Of a stretch of DNA of 64,000 nucleotides, positions 43,641 through 54,531 are shown piece after piece. The notes under the pieces were generated by a model. That model was not told where the DNA came from. It worked only from the letters and a program-made list of their open reading frames with translations, and did no database searches. Each line of letters opens with the position of its first letter. Within the stretch, counting starts at the first letter, position 1. Source of the stretch: Diphasiastrum complanatum (taxonomy: Eukaryota; Streptophyta; Lycopodiopsida; Lycopodiales; Lycopodiaceae); NCBI GenBank assembly GCA_029204225.1, contig CM055097.1, forward strand, positions 38,679,106 to 38,743,105, in the 5' to 3' direction. Both the position numbers and the translations under genes were made by a program.

Positions 43641-44660
43641 GCAAATCAACATTTTAAGGTTGAATTTGTCAAGGATGGATGCCTTATGAGGGATATGATC
43701 CACAACCATAAAGTGGTGGAAAAGAGTTATAGAGATAGTAGCTGTGGCCTTTATAAATTGGATACTGCAAAACCAGGAGAATATGGTTTGGCTATCTCAA
43801 CAACATCTCAATCTGAGTTGTGGCACAAAAGACTTGGTCATTTGAACTATGGGAGCTGGAGATTGATGGCGAAGCTGAAGATGGTAATATGGTTACCGGC
43901 ATTGCAGGATGATCATCATGCAATATGTGAAGGATGCGTCATGGGAAAGCATCACAGGGAGACATTCAAAAAAGGTGGAGCTGCAAGAGCTAAGAAACCG
44001 CTGGAACTCATTCACAACGACCTGTGCGACCCAATGAAGACCATGTCGTTGGGGAAAGCATATTATTTTATGACTTTCATAGATGATTACTCTAGGAGGA
44101 CATGGATTTATTTCTTGAAGAAGAAATCTGACGCTTTTGTTCGCTTCAAGGAGTTCAAGACTTTGGTAGAGAACCAATTGAATGCACGCATCAAAGTGCT
44201 AAGATCTGATAGAGGGGGCGAATACAAATCTGATGATTCTGAGGACTTTTGCAAAGAACATGACATCAAAAGACAATTCACATAGTCACACACGTCGCAT
44301 AGTAATGGTGTAGCTGAAAGGAAAAACATGACTATTATGGAGAGTGCACGTTCCATGATGAAGCAAATGGGCTTGACCAATTCACTTTGGTCGAAAGTGT
44401 GCAGTGCGGCAACGTTCTTGCAAAACAGGAGCCCTACAGTTGCGGTTCCAAATGTGACTCCCGAAGAAGCATTTACAGGAATAAAGCCAAAAATTGACAA
44501 GTTTCGTGTCATTGGATGTAAGGCCTATGTACATGTGCCAAAGGAGGAGCGAAAGAGACTTGATGCCAAAGCAATCAAATGTATCTTCGTCGGTTATGAT
44601 GAGAGGACGAAGGCATACAGGTGTTTTGATCCTGTAATGAACAAGATTCACATTAGCAAA
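43590..44660 (+). pseudogene. copia integrase
   Basis: The zinc domain is LWHKRLGHLN with CEGCVMGK. Core acidic residues sit in HNDLCDPM, LRSDRGGEYKSD and GVAERKN. A TAG at 44283-44285 lies between the second and third. The conserved Tyr-Thr-Pro-type sequence before the glutamate is changed to SHTSHSNG. The C-terminal GCKAYVHVPKE and KCIFVGYDE blocks are intact. Confidence 0.9.
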
Positions 44661-46637
44661 GATGTGATCTTTGATGAAACGCATGGGTATGAATATGAAG
44701 ACCATGCAAGTGGTGAAAGCATCAAAAGACTTCCCACAATTTTGGAAGAAGAAAATGAAGAAGATGCTCCACAAAATGATGCACATGAAGATGAGAGTCG
44801 AGAGGGCGAGTATGAGAGGACACCACCTATTCAAGAGCCTAGGGGGAGGTACTTGCCAATAGAAGCAATAAAGGAAAAACCAGTTGGAAGTAAGAGACAT
44901 TACTTAGACACTCCTTGGGATACATACTCTCCACGTAGTGTATCACCTAAATCTAAGATACCAAAATGGTATGAAAAGATTATGAAGGACGCAAAGCTAA
45001 ATCAACCAAGATCTAGTACACAAGGAGAAGTGAGAAGATCAACGCGGGAAAGGAAGTCTCCTGATCGTTATCATGTGAACTATGCCCTAATGAGTGACAT
45101 TTTGAAGTGTCGAGAGCCATCAAACTTTGATGAGGCAAAAGATCACAAAGAATGGCAAAGGGCAATGGAAGAGGAAATAGAATCTATCCACAGGCATGAT
45201 ACATGGGAATTGGTTGATCTACCACTTGGAAAGAAACCCATTGACAACAAATGGGTGTTTAGGACAAAGTTTCATGCGGATGGCATGATAGCAAAGCATA
45301 AGGCATGCCTAGTAGTGAAGGGTTATGAGCAAAGCAAAGGAATTGACTATGAAGAGACATTTGCTCCAGTGGCTAAGTGGACTACACTACGTCTTATCAT
45401 TGCCTTAGCATCTCATTTTGGGTGGAAGATCCATCAAATGAATGTGAAGTCCGCAGTTTTGAATGGTGACTTAGAGGAAGAAGTTTACATGGTCCAACCG
45501 CAGGGCTTCATGGCAAAAGGGCAAGAACAGAAGGTATGTAAACTACACAAAGCACTTTATGGCCTTAAGCAAGCGCCATGCGCATGGTATGGACTCATTG
45601 ACAATTACTTTCTTTCTCATGGGTTTGTAAGAACAAATTCAGATCCAAATCTTTATGTTCTTATAAATGATGACAACATTGCCTTGATTGTACTTTACGT
45701 TGATGATATCATTATCACGGGCAATGATGAGAACCTCACTCGTTCTATCAAAACCAACTTATGCAATCAGTTTGAGATGACAGATTTAGACCTTATGCAC
45801 TATTGCTTGGGTGTCGAAGTATGGCAAACTGGCAGTGATATCAGGTTATGTCAAAACAAGTATGTGGGCGAGATATTGGAGAGATTTCACATGACAGAGG
45901 CAAACCTTCCATCACCCCTTGTGAAGCTGGTAAGAAATCATCTCGTATTGATGATAGTGCACATGTTGACGCTACTCTATTTCGTCAACTAGTTGGGAGT
46001 TTGATATATCTTACGACTATACGTCCTGCTATGCTGTAAGTTTGATTAGCCAATTCATGTCATCACCCACTATGGACCATTGGAAAGCTGCAAAAAGGAC
46101 TTTGAGATATGTGAAAGGTACACCTAACCTTGGCCTAATCTACAAAAGACAAAGTGTTTTACCTAAGTTGCAGGGTTATGTTGACGCTGATTGGGCAGGA
46201 AGTATAGATGATAGAAAGTCAACAACAGGTTATGCCTTCAATTTTGGTAGCGATTGTTTTCATGGTCTAGCAAGAAGCAAGATACTATTTCTCTTTCTTC
46301 TACAAAAGTCGAATATAAAGCCTTGAGTTTTGCTATCCAGGAAGCTATTTGGCTATGTAAGTTGTTATGTGAGTTTGGCATGAAGCAGGTAAATCCTACT
46401 GTTATTTTCTGTGACTGTCAAAGTGGAATACAATTGGCTAAGAATCCTATCTTTTACGCAAGGACAAAACATATTGAGGTGAAATATCACTTTGTGCGTG
46501 AGAAGTTACAATCTGAAGATATAAGTATTGTACATTGTTCTACGTTATTACAAGTTGCTGATGTATTTACAAAAGCTTTAAGTAAAGAAAAGTTTGAGAC
46601 TTTTAGAGCCAAACTTGGCTTAGATATGGTTATGTAA
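44660..46637 (+). pseudogene. copia linker, RT and RNase H
   Basis: The 554-codon open frame (44328-45992) runs on from the integrase end through an acidic linker and RT: NKWVFRTKFHADG, YGLKQAPCAWY and an intact LYVDDIIITG. In the QMDVK-type motif the first catalytic Asp is replaced by Asn (AAT at 45442-45444). Frameshifts near 45905, 46030 and 46255 separate it from RNase H (46042-46637, with GYVDADWAGS, KKQDTISLSS, ARTKHIEVKYHFVRE). Confidence 0.9.
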
Positions 46638-46715
46638 AAAGCCTTTACTTGTAATACTATCATGGAGGTATGTTCCATGAATAGAGTAAACTCTAAAATA
46701 AAGAAAGACGTTGAT

Positions 46716-46980
46716 CATTGAGGGAGAGAGTTCAAATAGCGATGATCAACTTATACAGTGCTTTCTTATTTCGACGGAACCACGTGTGCTTAGTTCTAAA
46801 GTTATCGGGCCATCTTTCTTTTACGAGCCCTTTGAGTGCTTTTAAGCAACTTATCTTTGTACTTCCTTATTAGTTGAATATACAGTTTGAGGTGAGCAAT
46901 TATGTTGTCTTGTCTTGTTGCACTTGACGTTGTGTTGTGGTGATTGATCCGGTCGGGTGTTTAAACTGTGTTTTCTTAAC
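46716..46980 (+). repeat. 3' LTR with preceding purine tract
   Basis: GAGGGAGAGAG (about 46718-46728) is the likely polypurine tract. The LTR then runs from about 46729 to 46980 and ends in CTTAAC. The right part equals the 5' LTR. The left boundary is inferred from the tract because the first LTR lacks that part. Confidence 0.7.
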
Positions 46981-49160
46981 TCTTATTACTGACAATCAGT
47001 CTGAAGAAGGAATTGATGCATGAAAGCATCTAGAGTGTCTGTCTCATTAACTACATTCAATCAACTATGTTGTAGTATATTGAATAGATTACAATGATCT
47101 ACTACATACAATTTTATACTTGTGTAGATGAGTGTACAAAGAGAAGGCGTGGAGTCGTTGTGTCGTTTGTGGGAGATTGTGGCAGCTGCTGTCACTGTCA
47201 AGTTAGTTGCACAGTACAAGAAGTGAGCACGAGGAGGCTTCGACTATTCGGATGTCTAGCAAGTCGCTGATGTGGGTCGGGATAGTCAATAAGTCGATAT
47301 GTCAGACACATCAAGTAAGTTGATATGTTGACAAGTTGGACTTCTTGATATGTCAGCTTATCCCGATAAGTCGGGTGCCACTCTCTTGTCTGTTTTCAGT
47401 TATAGAGGACTGTGTGGCCATGTATCTAATATTGCAACAATAAATGGAACTAGATCAACATAGGATTTAGGAGAGTAGAGGAGATAAATCCAACAAGGGA
47501 GTGCTAGATAAGTCTTACTTGTGCTTGTATCTGTGGGTGGTAAATTCTTGAGGCCATCTTGTTTGTCTACACTTGGAATGATCTTAGGAGCATTGGTGGA
47601 GGGGCACATTGGAGAGCTTTTGGAGATTGGTGGACATCAACTCAAAGGCTTGGTGGGTTGCTCTTCCTAGTTGTGAAAGTGATATCAGAGCTTTTTCTAA
47701 AGTGTGAATGGTAACTCTAAACCTCTTTTTTTTTTTGTATAAAATCTGCCAAATTTTTTGTGATTGTGTGGTAGAAGTAGCACCAATTCTAGCTTCTAGA
47801 CATTGGTGGGCTTCATTATAGGTGCTGTTTTTTTAATTTTTGGAAAGCTTTTTAAGTTGAGAATAGAATTGCTAGCATGCCCACATTATCAATTTGTTGG
47901 CTGTCCAAATCTGTGGGCCCAGCCAATAAGAGCCCAACTTCAACTTTCAAAATTTATTTTTGAAATTTAGTTTGTGCCTAAAGTGAAGCTACTAAATGTA
48001 GAGGTAGTTTGGAAGATTGGTCTTGTTTACACAGTAAAATCTAGTGAGGAATCAACCCATCTTTGGCCAAAGCTACCCTTCATTTTGAAATTCTATTTTT
48101 TCATAGAACTTCAATGACCTTCACAAAACTTCAAATTTGATTTTTAGTTTATTTGAACCTCGGATTAGTGAAAATAGACCAAAAACTTCTTGTTTTTGTG
48201 AAGGGAAGTTGATTTTACATGTAATGAGAAAATTGTTTTACTTGTAGTTGCTGAAATTTTGAAATTTTGGCCAAAAAAATGCACTACATGTTTCCCTCCC
48301 ACTTAAATGTAAAGCGTCCCCGCAAACAGAGGAAATAGTCTTTGATATTTGATTTTGTATCATAAAGCTATTGATTTAGCCTAAAGATCATTTCATCTTT
48401 TCAGCATCTCAAGGTTTTCTTCGTCAATTAATGGGCTCATCACACAATATAGTGTGATGCTAACCATTATTATTCAGCAACATGAATCCAAAGGCCATCG
48501 ATTCAACCTTTAGATCTTTCAGCAACATTGTCTTTATCCAGAATTAAAATCTTGCATTACATCCAGCCCATGTCTAAAAACAATATGCTCCCACTCCCAT
48601 CAAATTGTAATGTAATGCCCATCATCAAAACCATGCATTATTGGAAAATGTTGATGCAATCTTCATTGTCGTAACAAGATATGAATGCAGTTTCTTAGCT
48701 TTGTGTCTAGGTCTTCATATAATGTAGTGTGTGCAATGCAACCTATTCTAAAAGTTGGATCTTTGTCATTCACATTGTGAATGTATCTCACTCTCATAAA
48801 AATCTATTCACTCCCTTAAATAATAGAGAGATTTTTTTTTTTTAAAGCAAATATTCATGGTATACCTCACATTTCTACTCTCATAGATAGATTTTGAGTT
48901 GAGGTCTGATATTTTTTATCCTTACAAAAGAAAATCTATGATCCAATCATATCTCTCAAACTCTTCGACATAGATCAATGATCATCAATGAGGGTTTTTT
49001 TTTTTTTTTTTTCACTCACCTCCCCACTGGTAATGTTTTATCCCTTCCAAATCTTCATATTTCATCTCAATACCACCCTCATAATACTATTCAACAAAGA
49101 TGTCCATGCCAAAATGAATAAATCTCACGAGGTGTCGTGGGACCGCCACCAGTTTTGGTG
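46981..49160. other. AT-rich sequence with an LTR/PBS-like junction
   Basis: TGATATCAGAGCTTTT at about 47690 resembles a mutated Met PBS after LTR-like sequence, so an old LTR may end there. At 47270-47370 a GATAAGTCGATATGTC phrase recurs in variants. No coding sequence was recognised in the remaining 1.4 kb, which has long T- and A-runs (48831, 48996). Confidence 0.35.
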
Positions 49161-49400
49161 GGGGATATTGTTGGATAGTTTGCGGATCCCGAGGCAACCC
49201 TAACCCTAGTTAATAAGTGAGAAAGATTCCTAACCCTGCGTGTGTAAGTCCAACCCGATGATCACATAGTTATTTGATAATTAGAAAGTTAATAAAAGGA
49301 CTTTAGGCCTTTTTGCTGGACTTTTAATGTCACGGGCCTAAATGTTAAGTCAGTGAATAAAGTTGGGACTCCCACCAAAATGCCCACCTATTGATTATAT
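49150..49400 (+). repeat. Possible polypurine tract and LTR start
   Basis: GGTGGGGGATATTGTTGGAT (49157-49176) looks like a gypsy or copia polypurine tract followed by an LTR start TGTTGGAT. It then runs into the Helitron remnant within 250 bp. No partner copy exists. Confidence 0.3.
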
Positions 49401-49429
49401 TGGAGGAGCGAAGCAAACCCATCACTATT

Positions 49430-50510
49430 GGAGATTACGATCGTATCGTATGCGCATAGATTCATGTGACGGGGGATGATCCGGAGTTGTACGAGATAGT
49501 GAGGACATGTATGATGCACGACCCATGCAGAACAACTTTTTCAAATGCACCGTGCATGAAGAATGGAAAATGCTCAGAGCAACAGAGTGTGTGGATCGGT
49601 CTCTAGGTGACATATTGGGTATTGATACTCCAAATGAAAGAGTTCCGATCAATTTTTGTGGTGATTTCTGTTAGCTGCTCCCGGTGGTGCGACGGGGCAA
49701 TCGTGCACAAATTGTGAGCACTTCACTGAAGAGTTCGCGTTTGTGAAAATATATGGAGGGCACAAATTGTCAACAAACATACGCGTTATGGGTGTGGAGG
49801 GAGCCGATAGGAACGAGCAGTCGAGGTTCGCAAATTATTTGTTGAGTATTGGAGATAGTCGTGAGCCCACTTTCGTGCAGCGTGGTTTGGATTTGATTTC
49901 TTTGGCATGTGTCTAAGGGCGCGCGATGTGTGTGAATTGATTTCGTTCACTTTCTCCGATATTGCACGACGTTATATAGATGTTGATTTTTTAAGAAACC
50001 GTGCAATATTGACCCCGTTGAAACAAAAACGTGGATGAGATCAATTCGAAAGTTGTTGAGCAACTTCTTGGTGGTGCTTGCACGTTTTATAGTGCTGATA
50101 GCGTGGTTGAGCATGATGACTCTGGTGTGTACCCAATATAGTTTTTGAACAACTTGAAATCGAGTGGATGCCCTCCACATAAGTTGGTATTGAAGGTTGG
50201 GATGATGTTGTTGCGATCGATAACATCGCACAAGGGATTGTGTAATGGTACGAGACTTATCATTCGTAGATTGAGCAAATAGGTCATAGAGACAGAGATA
50301 GTGACTGGGAAGGATATAGGAAGTAGAGTTCTCATTCCACGAATTCCTTTAGTGTCGAGCAATTTGGATTTGCTGTTTGAATTGTAGAAAGTACAATTCC
50401 CTATCAGAGCATCTTTTGTCATGACAATAAACAAGGCACAAGGGCAAATATGTTCACTTTTGGATTGTATTTGTCACGTCCCATATTTAGTCATGGTCAA
50501 TTGTATGCGG
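49430..50510 (+). pseudogene. Helitron replicase-helicase remnant
   Basis: 49475-49600 reads PELYEIVRTCMMHDPC and NAPCMKNGKCS, the C-rich block of the Helitron replication-initiator region. 49710-49915 shows LSTNIRVMGVEG and FANYLLSIGDSREP, a PIF1-type helicase block. 50027-50510 contains the C-terminal helicase motifs: EFLNNLKSSGCPPHKL-like sequence, GLCNGTRLIIRRL, VLIPRIPL, FPIRASFVMTINKAQGQ and LSRPIFSHGQLY. Most helicase sequence between the first two blocks is deleted. It is cut at 50511 by an LTR. Confidence 0.8.
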
Positions 50511-51000
50511 TGTCGTAAAACGGTGGTCGTGAGTGTAGCGGAGGCTCGGTTGCACAGAGCATAGGCGTGTAAAAACGAAAATGCAATAGTTAGCAGCAAA
50601 AATATTCAAGTAGAAGAATTCATACAGTTTGCGCAAATGAACGACGCAGTAGTGTAACAAAAATTGCACTCTAATGAGATTATCAACAGTGAGTACAATG
50701 GTTTGAAGTAATAACTTCAGCTTGCTGAACGTGATAACGTTGGCTACAAATAATTCTGATTGAAAAGGAAATCAAAAATTAACACTTACACAGCTTGATT
50801 CAGCTAATACAGAGATTTACAAGTGTCAAAAAAAAATAGCTTACAAGCCTTTAAGGCTATTTATGTCAGTCTTTGTATATGTACAAAAGTTGGTAACCGC
50901 CAACCGCCTTTGGGATATTTATTTGTCAGCTATTTTAGGGTTACTCATAAGTTGGCGAAGTCGGTCAGCAAAAAGGAAAAACTAAGAAATGTCGGAAAGG
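50511..51000 (-). repeat. 3' LTR of the 50.5-52.6 kb copia
   Basis: 50511-50715 is homologous to 52420-52628. The remainder of the LTR extends to somewhere between 51000 and 51200, where tandem repeats begin. Its exact upper end cannot be fixed. Confidence 0.75.
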
Positions 51001-51200
51001 CATAGGTGCCTAACAATGGTTTCTAAGGTATTCTGGCCACTTGGCCAGTGTGTCGTATTTTTCGCCAAGGAGCGAAAAAGACAAAGGTGCCTTGAAATGA
51101 TTTCTAAGGTATTCTGGCCACTTGGCCAGTGTGTCGCATTTTTCGCTAAAGAGCGAAAAAGACGAAAAATGCGAAGGTGTCTTAAAATGATTTCTAAGAC
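51000..51200. repeat. Tandem repeat, about 85-bp unit, 2.3 copies
   Basis: Units begin AGGTGCC, AGGTGCC and AGGTGTC (about 51004, 51083, 51172). Each full unit holds the palindromic CACTTGGCCAGTG and the GTGTCGCATTTTTCGC box, followed by GAGCGAAAAAGAC. The box also occurs in family A LTRs. Confidence 0.85.
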
Positions 51201-51791
51201 ATAGAACTGGTCTTCCATGAAAATGACATATCTACTGGTGAATGCCTTCTCAGTATCCAAATTGTAGGGCTTGTATGCTTTATGATTTTGGGAATAGCCG
51301 ATGAAAATGGTTTTCCTACTCTTGTCATCTAGTTTTTTTCTTAGATCCTCAGGGATCTGAGCGAAAGCGATACATAAAAACACTCGAATATGTTTGAGTG
51401 ATGGTTTTGATCATGTCCACACCTCATAAGGTGTCTTTCCATTCAAGGCTTTGGTGATGGATCGATTCTGTAAATAGGCGGCTGTAGTAACAGCTTATAC
51501 CCAAAATTTCCCTGGAAGAGAGGCATGGGTCAGCATGCTCTTGGCACTTTCAATGAGTGTCCGGCTCTTTCACTCAGCTACACCATTGGACTAAGGTGAG
51601 TAGCTGGTTGTGTATTGTTGAAGTATCTCGTTAGCCTTGCAGAACTCCTTGAATTCTGTGGAGATGTACTCTCCCCCTCCATCTGTGCGTAGAGTCTTGA
51701 TCTTCTTTTGGGTCTTGTTTTTTATCTCCTCTTGTAGGAGCAGCGAGATTACTCTTGATAGAGTGAGATGCTCATGGGTAGAAATTGCCAT
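51200..51791 (-). pseudogene. copia integrase remnant
   Basis: 51591-51791 has LRTDGGGEYISTEF and ends near the glutamate position. 50982-51383 contains IPEDLRKKLDDKSRKTIFIGY and the DVIF-like VIFMEDQF, the integrase C-terminus. The catalytic middle between them is readable only in fragments (about 51400-51590, KTPYEVWT-like). The first acidic region is missing. Confidence 0.8.
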
Positions 51792-52204
51792 TACCCAATT
51801 TTTGTAGGCTTCAGGTAGACTCGATAATAGATGAGTGCATCGGAATTTTCTATGACTGAGGCAGTTGCAGTCATCTGCTCCATAAGATTTTTGAAAGTGT
51901 TGAGGTGACTCGAAATACTATCTGCTTTAGACATTCTGAGGTTGAAGAATTTCTTCCTCAAATGGAGCTTGGATGTAACATCTCTAATGTTGTAGAGAGT
52001 GGCTAGGATGTCCCATGCATCCTTAGCTGTCTGAGCAGCACATATGTGGCTGATCTGAGTGTCCTTGATGTTGAGGGTGATCATGGCAAATGCTTTGCCA
52101 TCTCTCAGTCTCCACTTGGTGTTGACAGCTGCATTACCTTCTGGTTTGAGTTCTGTGCCATCAACAATGTCCCACGGTTCTTTGGCTAGAAGTATAACCT
52201 TCAT
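51791..52204 (-). pseudogene. copia gag
   Basis: The frame shows PWDIVDGTE, MITLNIKDTQISHI, AKDAWDILATLY and RKKFFNLRMSKADSISSHLNTFKNL, the usual plant copia gag pattern. It stops after LKPTKIG and passes directly into integrase sequence. That junction records deletion of the gag C-terminus, zinc knuckle, protease and integrase zinc domain. Confidence 0.85.
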
Positions 52205-52403
52205 CTTGAATTTCTAGAGACGGTAGTTATCTCCATCGAGTTTGTCAATGAGAGATGAACTGGATGATGGATCCATTCTGGTTGAACGAGATCGTTGGTA
52301 GAAATAATGATTGTCGGAATACTGTTGGCTGCGCGTTTGCTAGAAAGACGTCATGATAGAAACAAGACTGATAATCCGCAGTAAAAATGTAGATTATTGA
52401 AAT

Positions 52404-52419
52404 GCCTGCTCTAATATCA
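52404..52419 (-). promoter_or_regulatory. Primer-binding site, variant
   Basis: TGATATTAGAGCAGGC on the minus strand adjoins the LTR. It matches TGGTATCAGAGC with two transitions. Confidence 0.75.
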
Positions 52420-52628
52420 TGTCGTAAAACGGTGGTCGTGAGCGCAACAGAGGCTCGGTTGCTCAGAGCGTAGGCGTGTAGGAACGGAAACACAACAGTT
52501 AGCAGCAGAAATATTCAAGTAGAAGAACTCATACGGTTTGCGCAAATGAACGACGCAGTAGTGTGACAAAAATTGCACTCTACTAAAATTATCAACAGTG
52601 AGTACAATGGCTTGAAGTAATAACTTCC
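52420..52628 (-). repeat. 5' LTR, truncated
   Basis: This is the terminal part of the LTR, homologous to 50511-50715 with about 20 differences by eye. Homology stops at TAATAACTTC, after which unrelated sequence begins. Confidence 0.8.
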
Positions 52629-53860
52629 CGACATTAGAAACTGCGACTGAACGTCCTTTTGTCTTCATGACCATTAACCTTAGGACATTCCTTGAACTTT
52701 AAGACTGAATCTTAAAGGTACCTGGGCATCTTTTATTAATCATGATATAAATAAGATACATTGATCAATTACAACATGAAAAACAATGGCCATTAACCAC
52801 TATGGATATTTTTGTCCATCAGAGTCACTTATAAGTATTGCTATTTAACAAACTTACTAAAAATAATAAAGTCTTAAAAATAGCTCTAATTCTTCTAATA
52901 TAACTGTCATTTGACAACTTGATACATTTGAACCTGCCATAGAATTTCATAGCTACTCTTTAACATAGCCACATTCATATATCAATTCATGATTCAAAAT
53001 GTCTAAGTAAAGAACAGGAAAGAAATTGCCAGTTCAGAATCGTCAATTTAAAGTACTATGTCGATTCTCGAATTGGAATCGATGAGCTAATAATAAAAGT
53101 CTTTACCGCATTTGAAAACATGATGATCAGACGATTTGCGGTGGTGAGGATTACATTTGCCTTTATGAAGTTTTAATTGAGAAGCTATTGCTGATTGCTC
53201 ACAAATGATTATTTGAGTTCCAATTGGGAGCGATAGTTGAGAATGTAAAGCACTAAGTCAGGGTATGTGAAAATAAAATGGATGTCAATTAAATTTATGA
53301 AGACATAAATCAACCATATACCTATATTTTGGGAGCAATTCAAAGTAACAAATGAAAATGGTTCTTGAGGCCAAAATAGTTTATAAAAGAGTTGTGCCAA
53401 TATGAAGACTAAGAAGACAATTATGAATGCATTTTGCCCTTCAATAAAGGGTGGTTATGAAGAAGAGACACTTCGAATGATCGATGGAGCAGTTTCCATT
53501 ATGGCCTATTCGACGATTCTGAAAACAATCAATTTGCTATGGACAAATGTCCAATGGATATGAAAAGTTTTATGATAATTGGTAGAATTGAATTCAATAT
53601 TGGATCAGATTCAAGGGAGAAGGAAAGATCCTGGTGTTTTGAAGAGGACGACCTTTCAAACCGTTTTCTCCCACGCAAGGAGAAGGGGAAGGAGGCATTC
53701 TGAGGATCATACATTTGTTCATTCAGAACAAAAGAGAGTTTCTTGTTTAAAGATAATAATGATCAATGCTTTTAAAGACAAGCTCCCACTCTCTTTCATC
53801 ATCTCATGATGGCCATAAGTGGACATCAAATGTTCATGAGAGGAAAGAAGAATAAGGCGT
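52629..53860. other. AT-rich intergenic sequence
   Basis: No gene or element was recognised. The right end approaches the putative promoter at 53.9 kb. Confidence 0.35.
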
Positions 53861-53938
53861 AAAGGTTGAATGCACGCTTCCATGCATGCGTTTCTAACCT
53901 CCATCTAACAGCAGCGCCCGTGCCTCTCCCGTCACACT

Positions 53939-53950
53939 CTTTATTTAAGG
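53939..53950 (+). promoter_or_regulatory. Putative host-gene TATA box
   Basis: CTTTATTTAAGG followed, 75-120 bp later, by a CT-rich initiator-like leader (CTCTCTCTCGCTCGCTCCC). Composition shifts sharply from AT-rich to GC-richer sequence here, as at plant gene 5' ends. Confidence 0.45.
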
Positions 53951-53979
53951 CCTTCGCTCCAGACGACATCATAACGCGC

Positions 53980-54530
53980 AGCCAAGCCATCAACTTATCT
54001 GCTCGCGCACTCTCTCTCGCTCGCTCCCTCCCTCCCTCCTTCCTTTTCTTTTTGTCTATTTATATCTACAGAAATGCCAAAACCATCCTCGCTGCTCTCT
54101 CAGTATATTTGTGCATCTAGCTCTTGAGTAGCTGGTTGGTTGATTGAGTTCCCTTCTGAAGCAGACAATTGCAGCTGCTGGTCGTATTACAGGTACTCTC
54201 CCTGTTTGTCAGGAAATTGGGCTCTTCCAGTTTGTAGAACGCATGATATTGACCCCCCAGCTTTCATTGTGGCCACTGTGCTTGCTTTCAGCCTTTCACT
54301 CACGTCAGCAATCAGTTGAGAAGTATTATCTTGTAGTCTCTTCATTGATTTTACACGTTGCCCATATTAATGTTATCTTGCTCTAAGGAAAAGGCCATGT
54401 TTCCCTGTTGTACATTTGCAGGTCTCTTTTTATGGGCGCCGAGCTGATTAAGCCCAGGACAGTACTGAGCCTCTGTGGCTGCTATCATGGGAGGTGGGGA
54501 GAATTCCGGTGAAGATGTCATGTCAGCTAT
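53980..54530 (+). pseudogene. Putative host-gene 5' end, broken by a copia fragment
   Basis: I infer a leader exon ending at 54192 (ACAG|GTACTC), an intron 54193-54421 (acceptor TTTGCAG), and a second exon from 54422 with ATG at 54487 in good context. The second exon encodes about 15 residues (MGGGENSGEDVMSAI) before similarity switches to an antisense copia RT at about 54532. The gene's function cannot be told. The reading is an inference from splice signals and composition. Confidence 0.35.
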
Positions 54531-54531
54531 T

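Larger units (their letters stand above)
42296..46980 (+). mobile_element. Ty1/copia element, nearly full length, mutated
   Basis: A short LTR (42296-42476, 5'-truncated) is followed by a Met-type PBS, then gag, zinc knuckle, protease, integrase, RT and RNase H, all on the plus strand. A polypurine-like tract and the 3' LTR close it. At least three premature stops, three frameshifts and an altered RT catalytic residue make it inactive. No target duplication was found, as the left LTR lacks its outer end. Confidence 0.9.
50511..52628 (-). mobile_element. Ty1/copia deletion derivative (gag, integrase, LTR pieces)
   Basis: On the minus strand: 5' LTR piece (52420-52628), PBS, gag, integrase part, and 3' LTR from about 51200 down to 50511. 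Protease, RT and RNase H are absent. The two LTRs share about 205 bp, starting TGTCGTAAAACGG in the window's direction. The 5' LTR is truncated at 52628. The left end interrupts the Helitron coding sequence precisely at 50511. Confidence 0.85.

Noticed and set aside
43893-44900. Minus-strand open frames opposite the 42.3-47 kb copia
   Set aside because: Antisense shadows of integrase and linker coding sequence.
42296-46980. Considered an active copia because of the 554-codon open frame
   Set aside because: Premature stops in gag and integrase, frameshifts in protease and RNase H, and the changed RT catalytic residue rule out autonomous activity.
47270-47370. Repeated GATAAGTCGATATGTC phrases as a possible CRISPR-like array
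   Set aside because: Irregular spacing and imperfect units in a plant nuclear context. Better seen as a small degenerate repeat.
49196-49212. CCCTAACCCTAG resembling telomere repeat
   Set aside because: Only two units, and inside LTR-like sequence. Too short to be an interstitial telomeric array.
50087-50434. Minus-strand 115-codon frame
   Set aside because: It is antisense to the Helitron helicase motifs, which read clearly on the plus strand.
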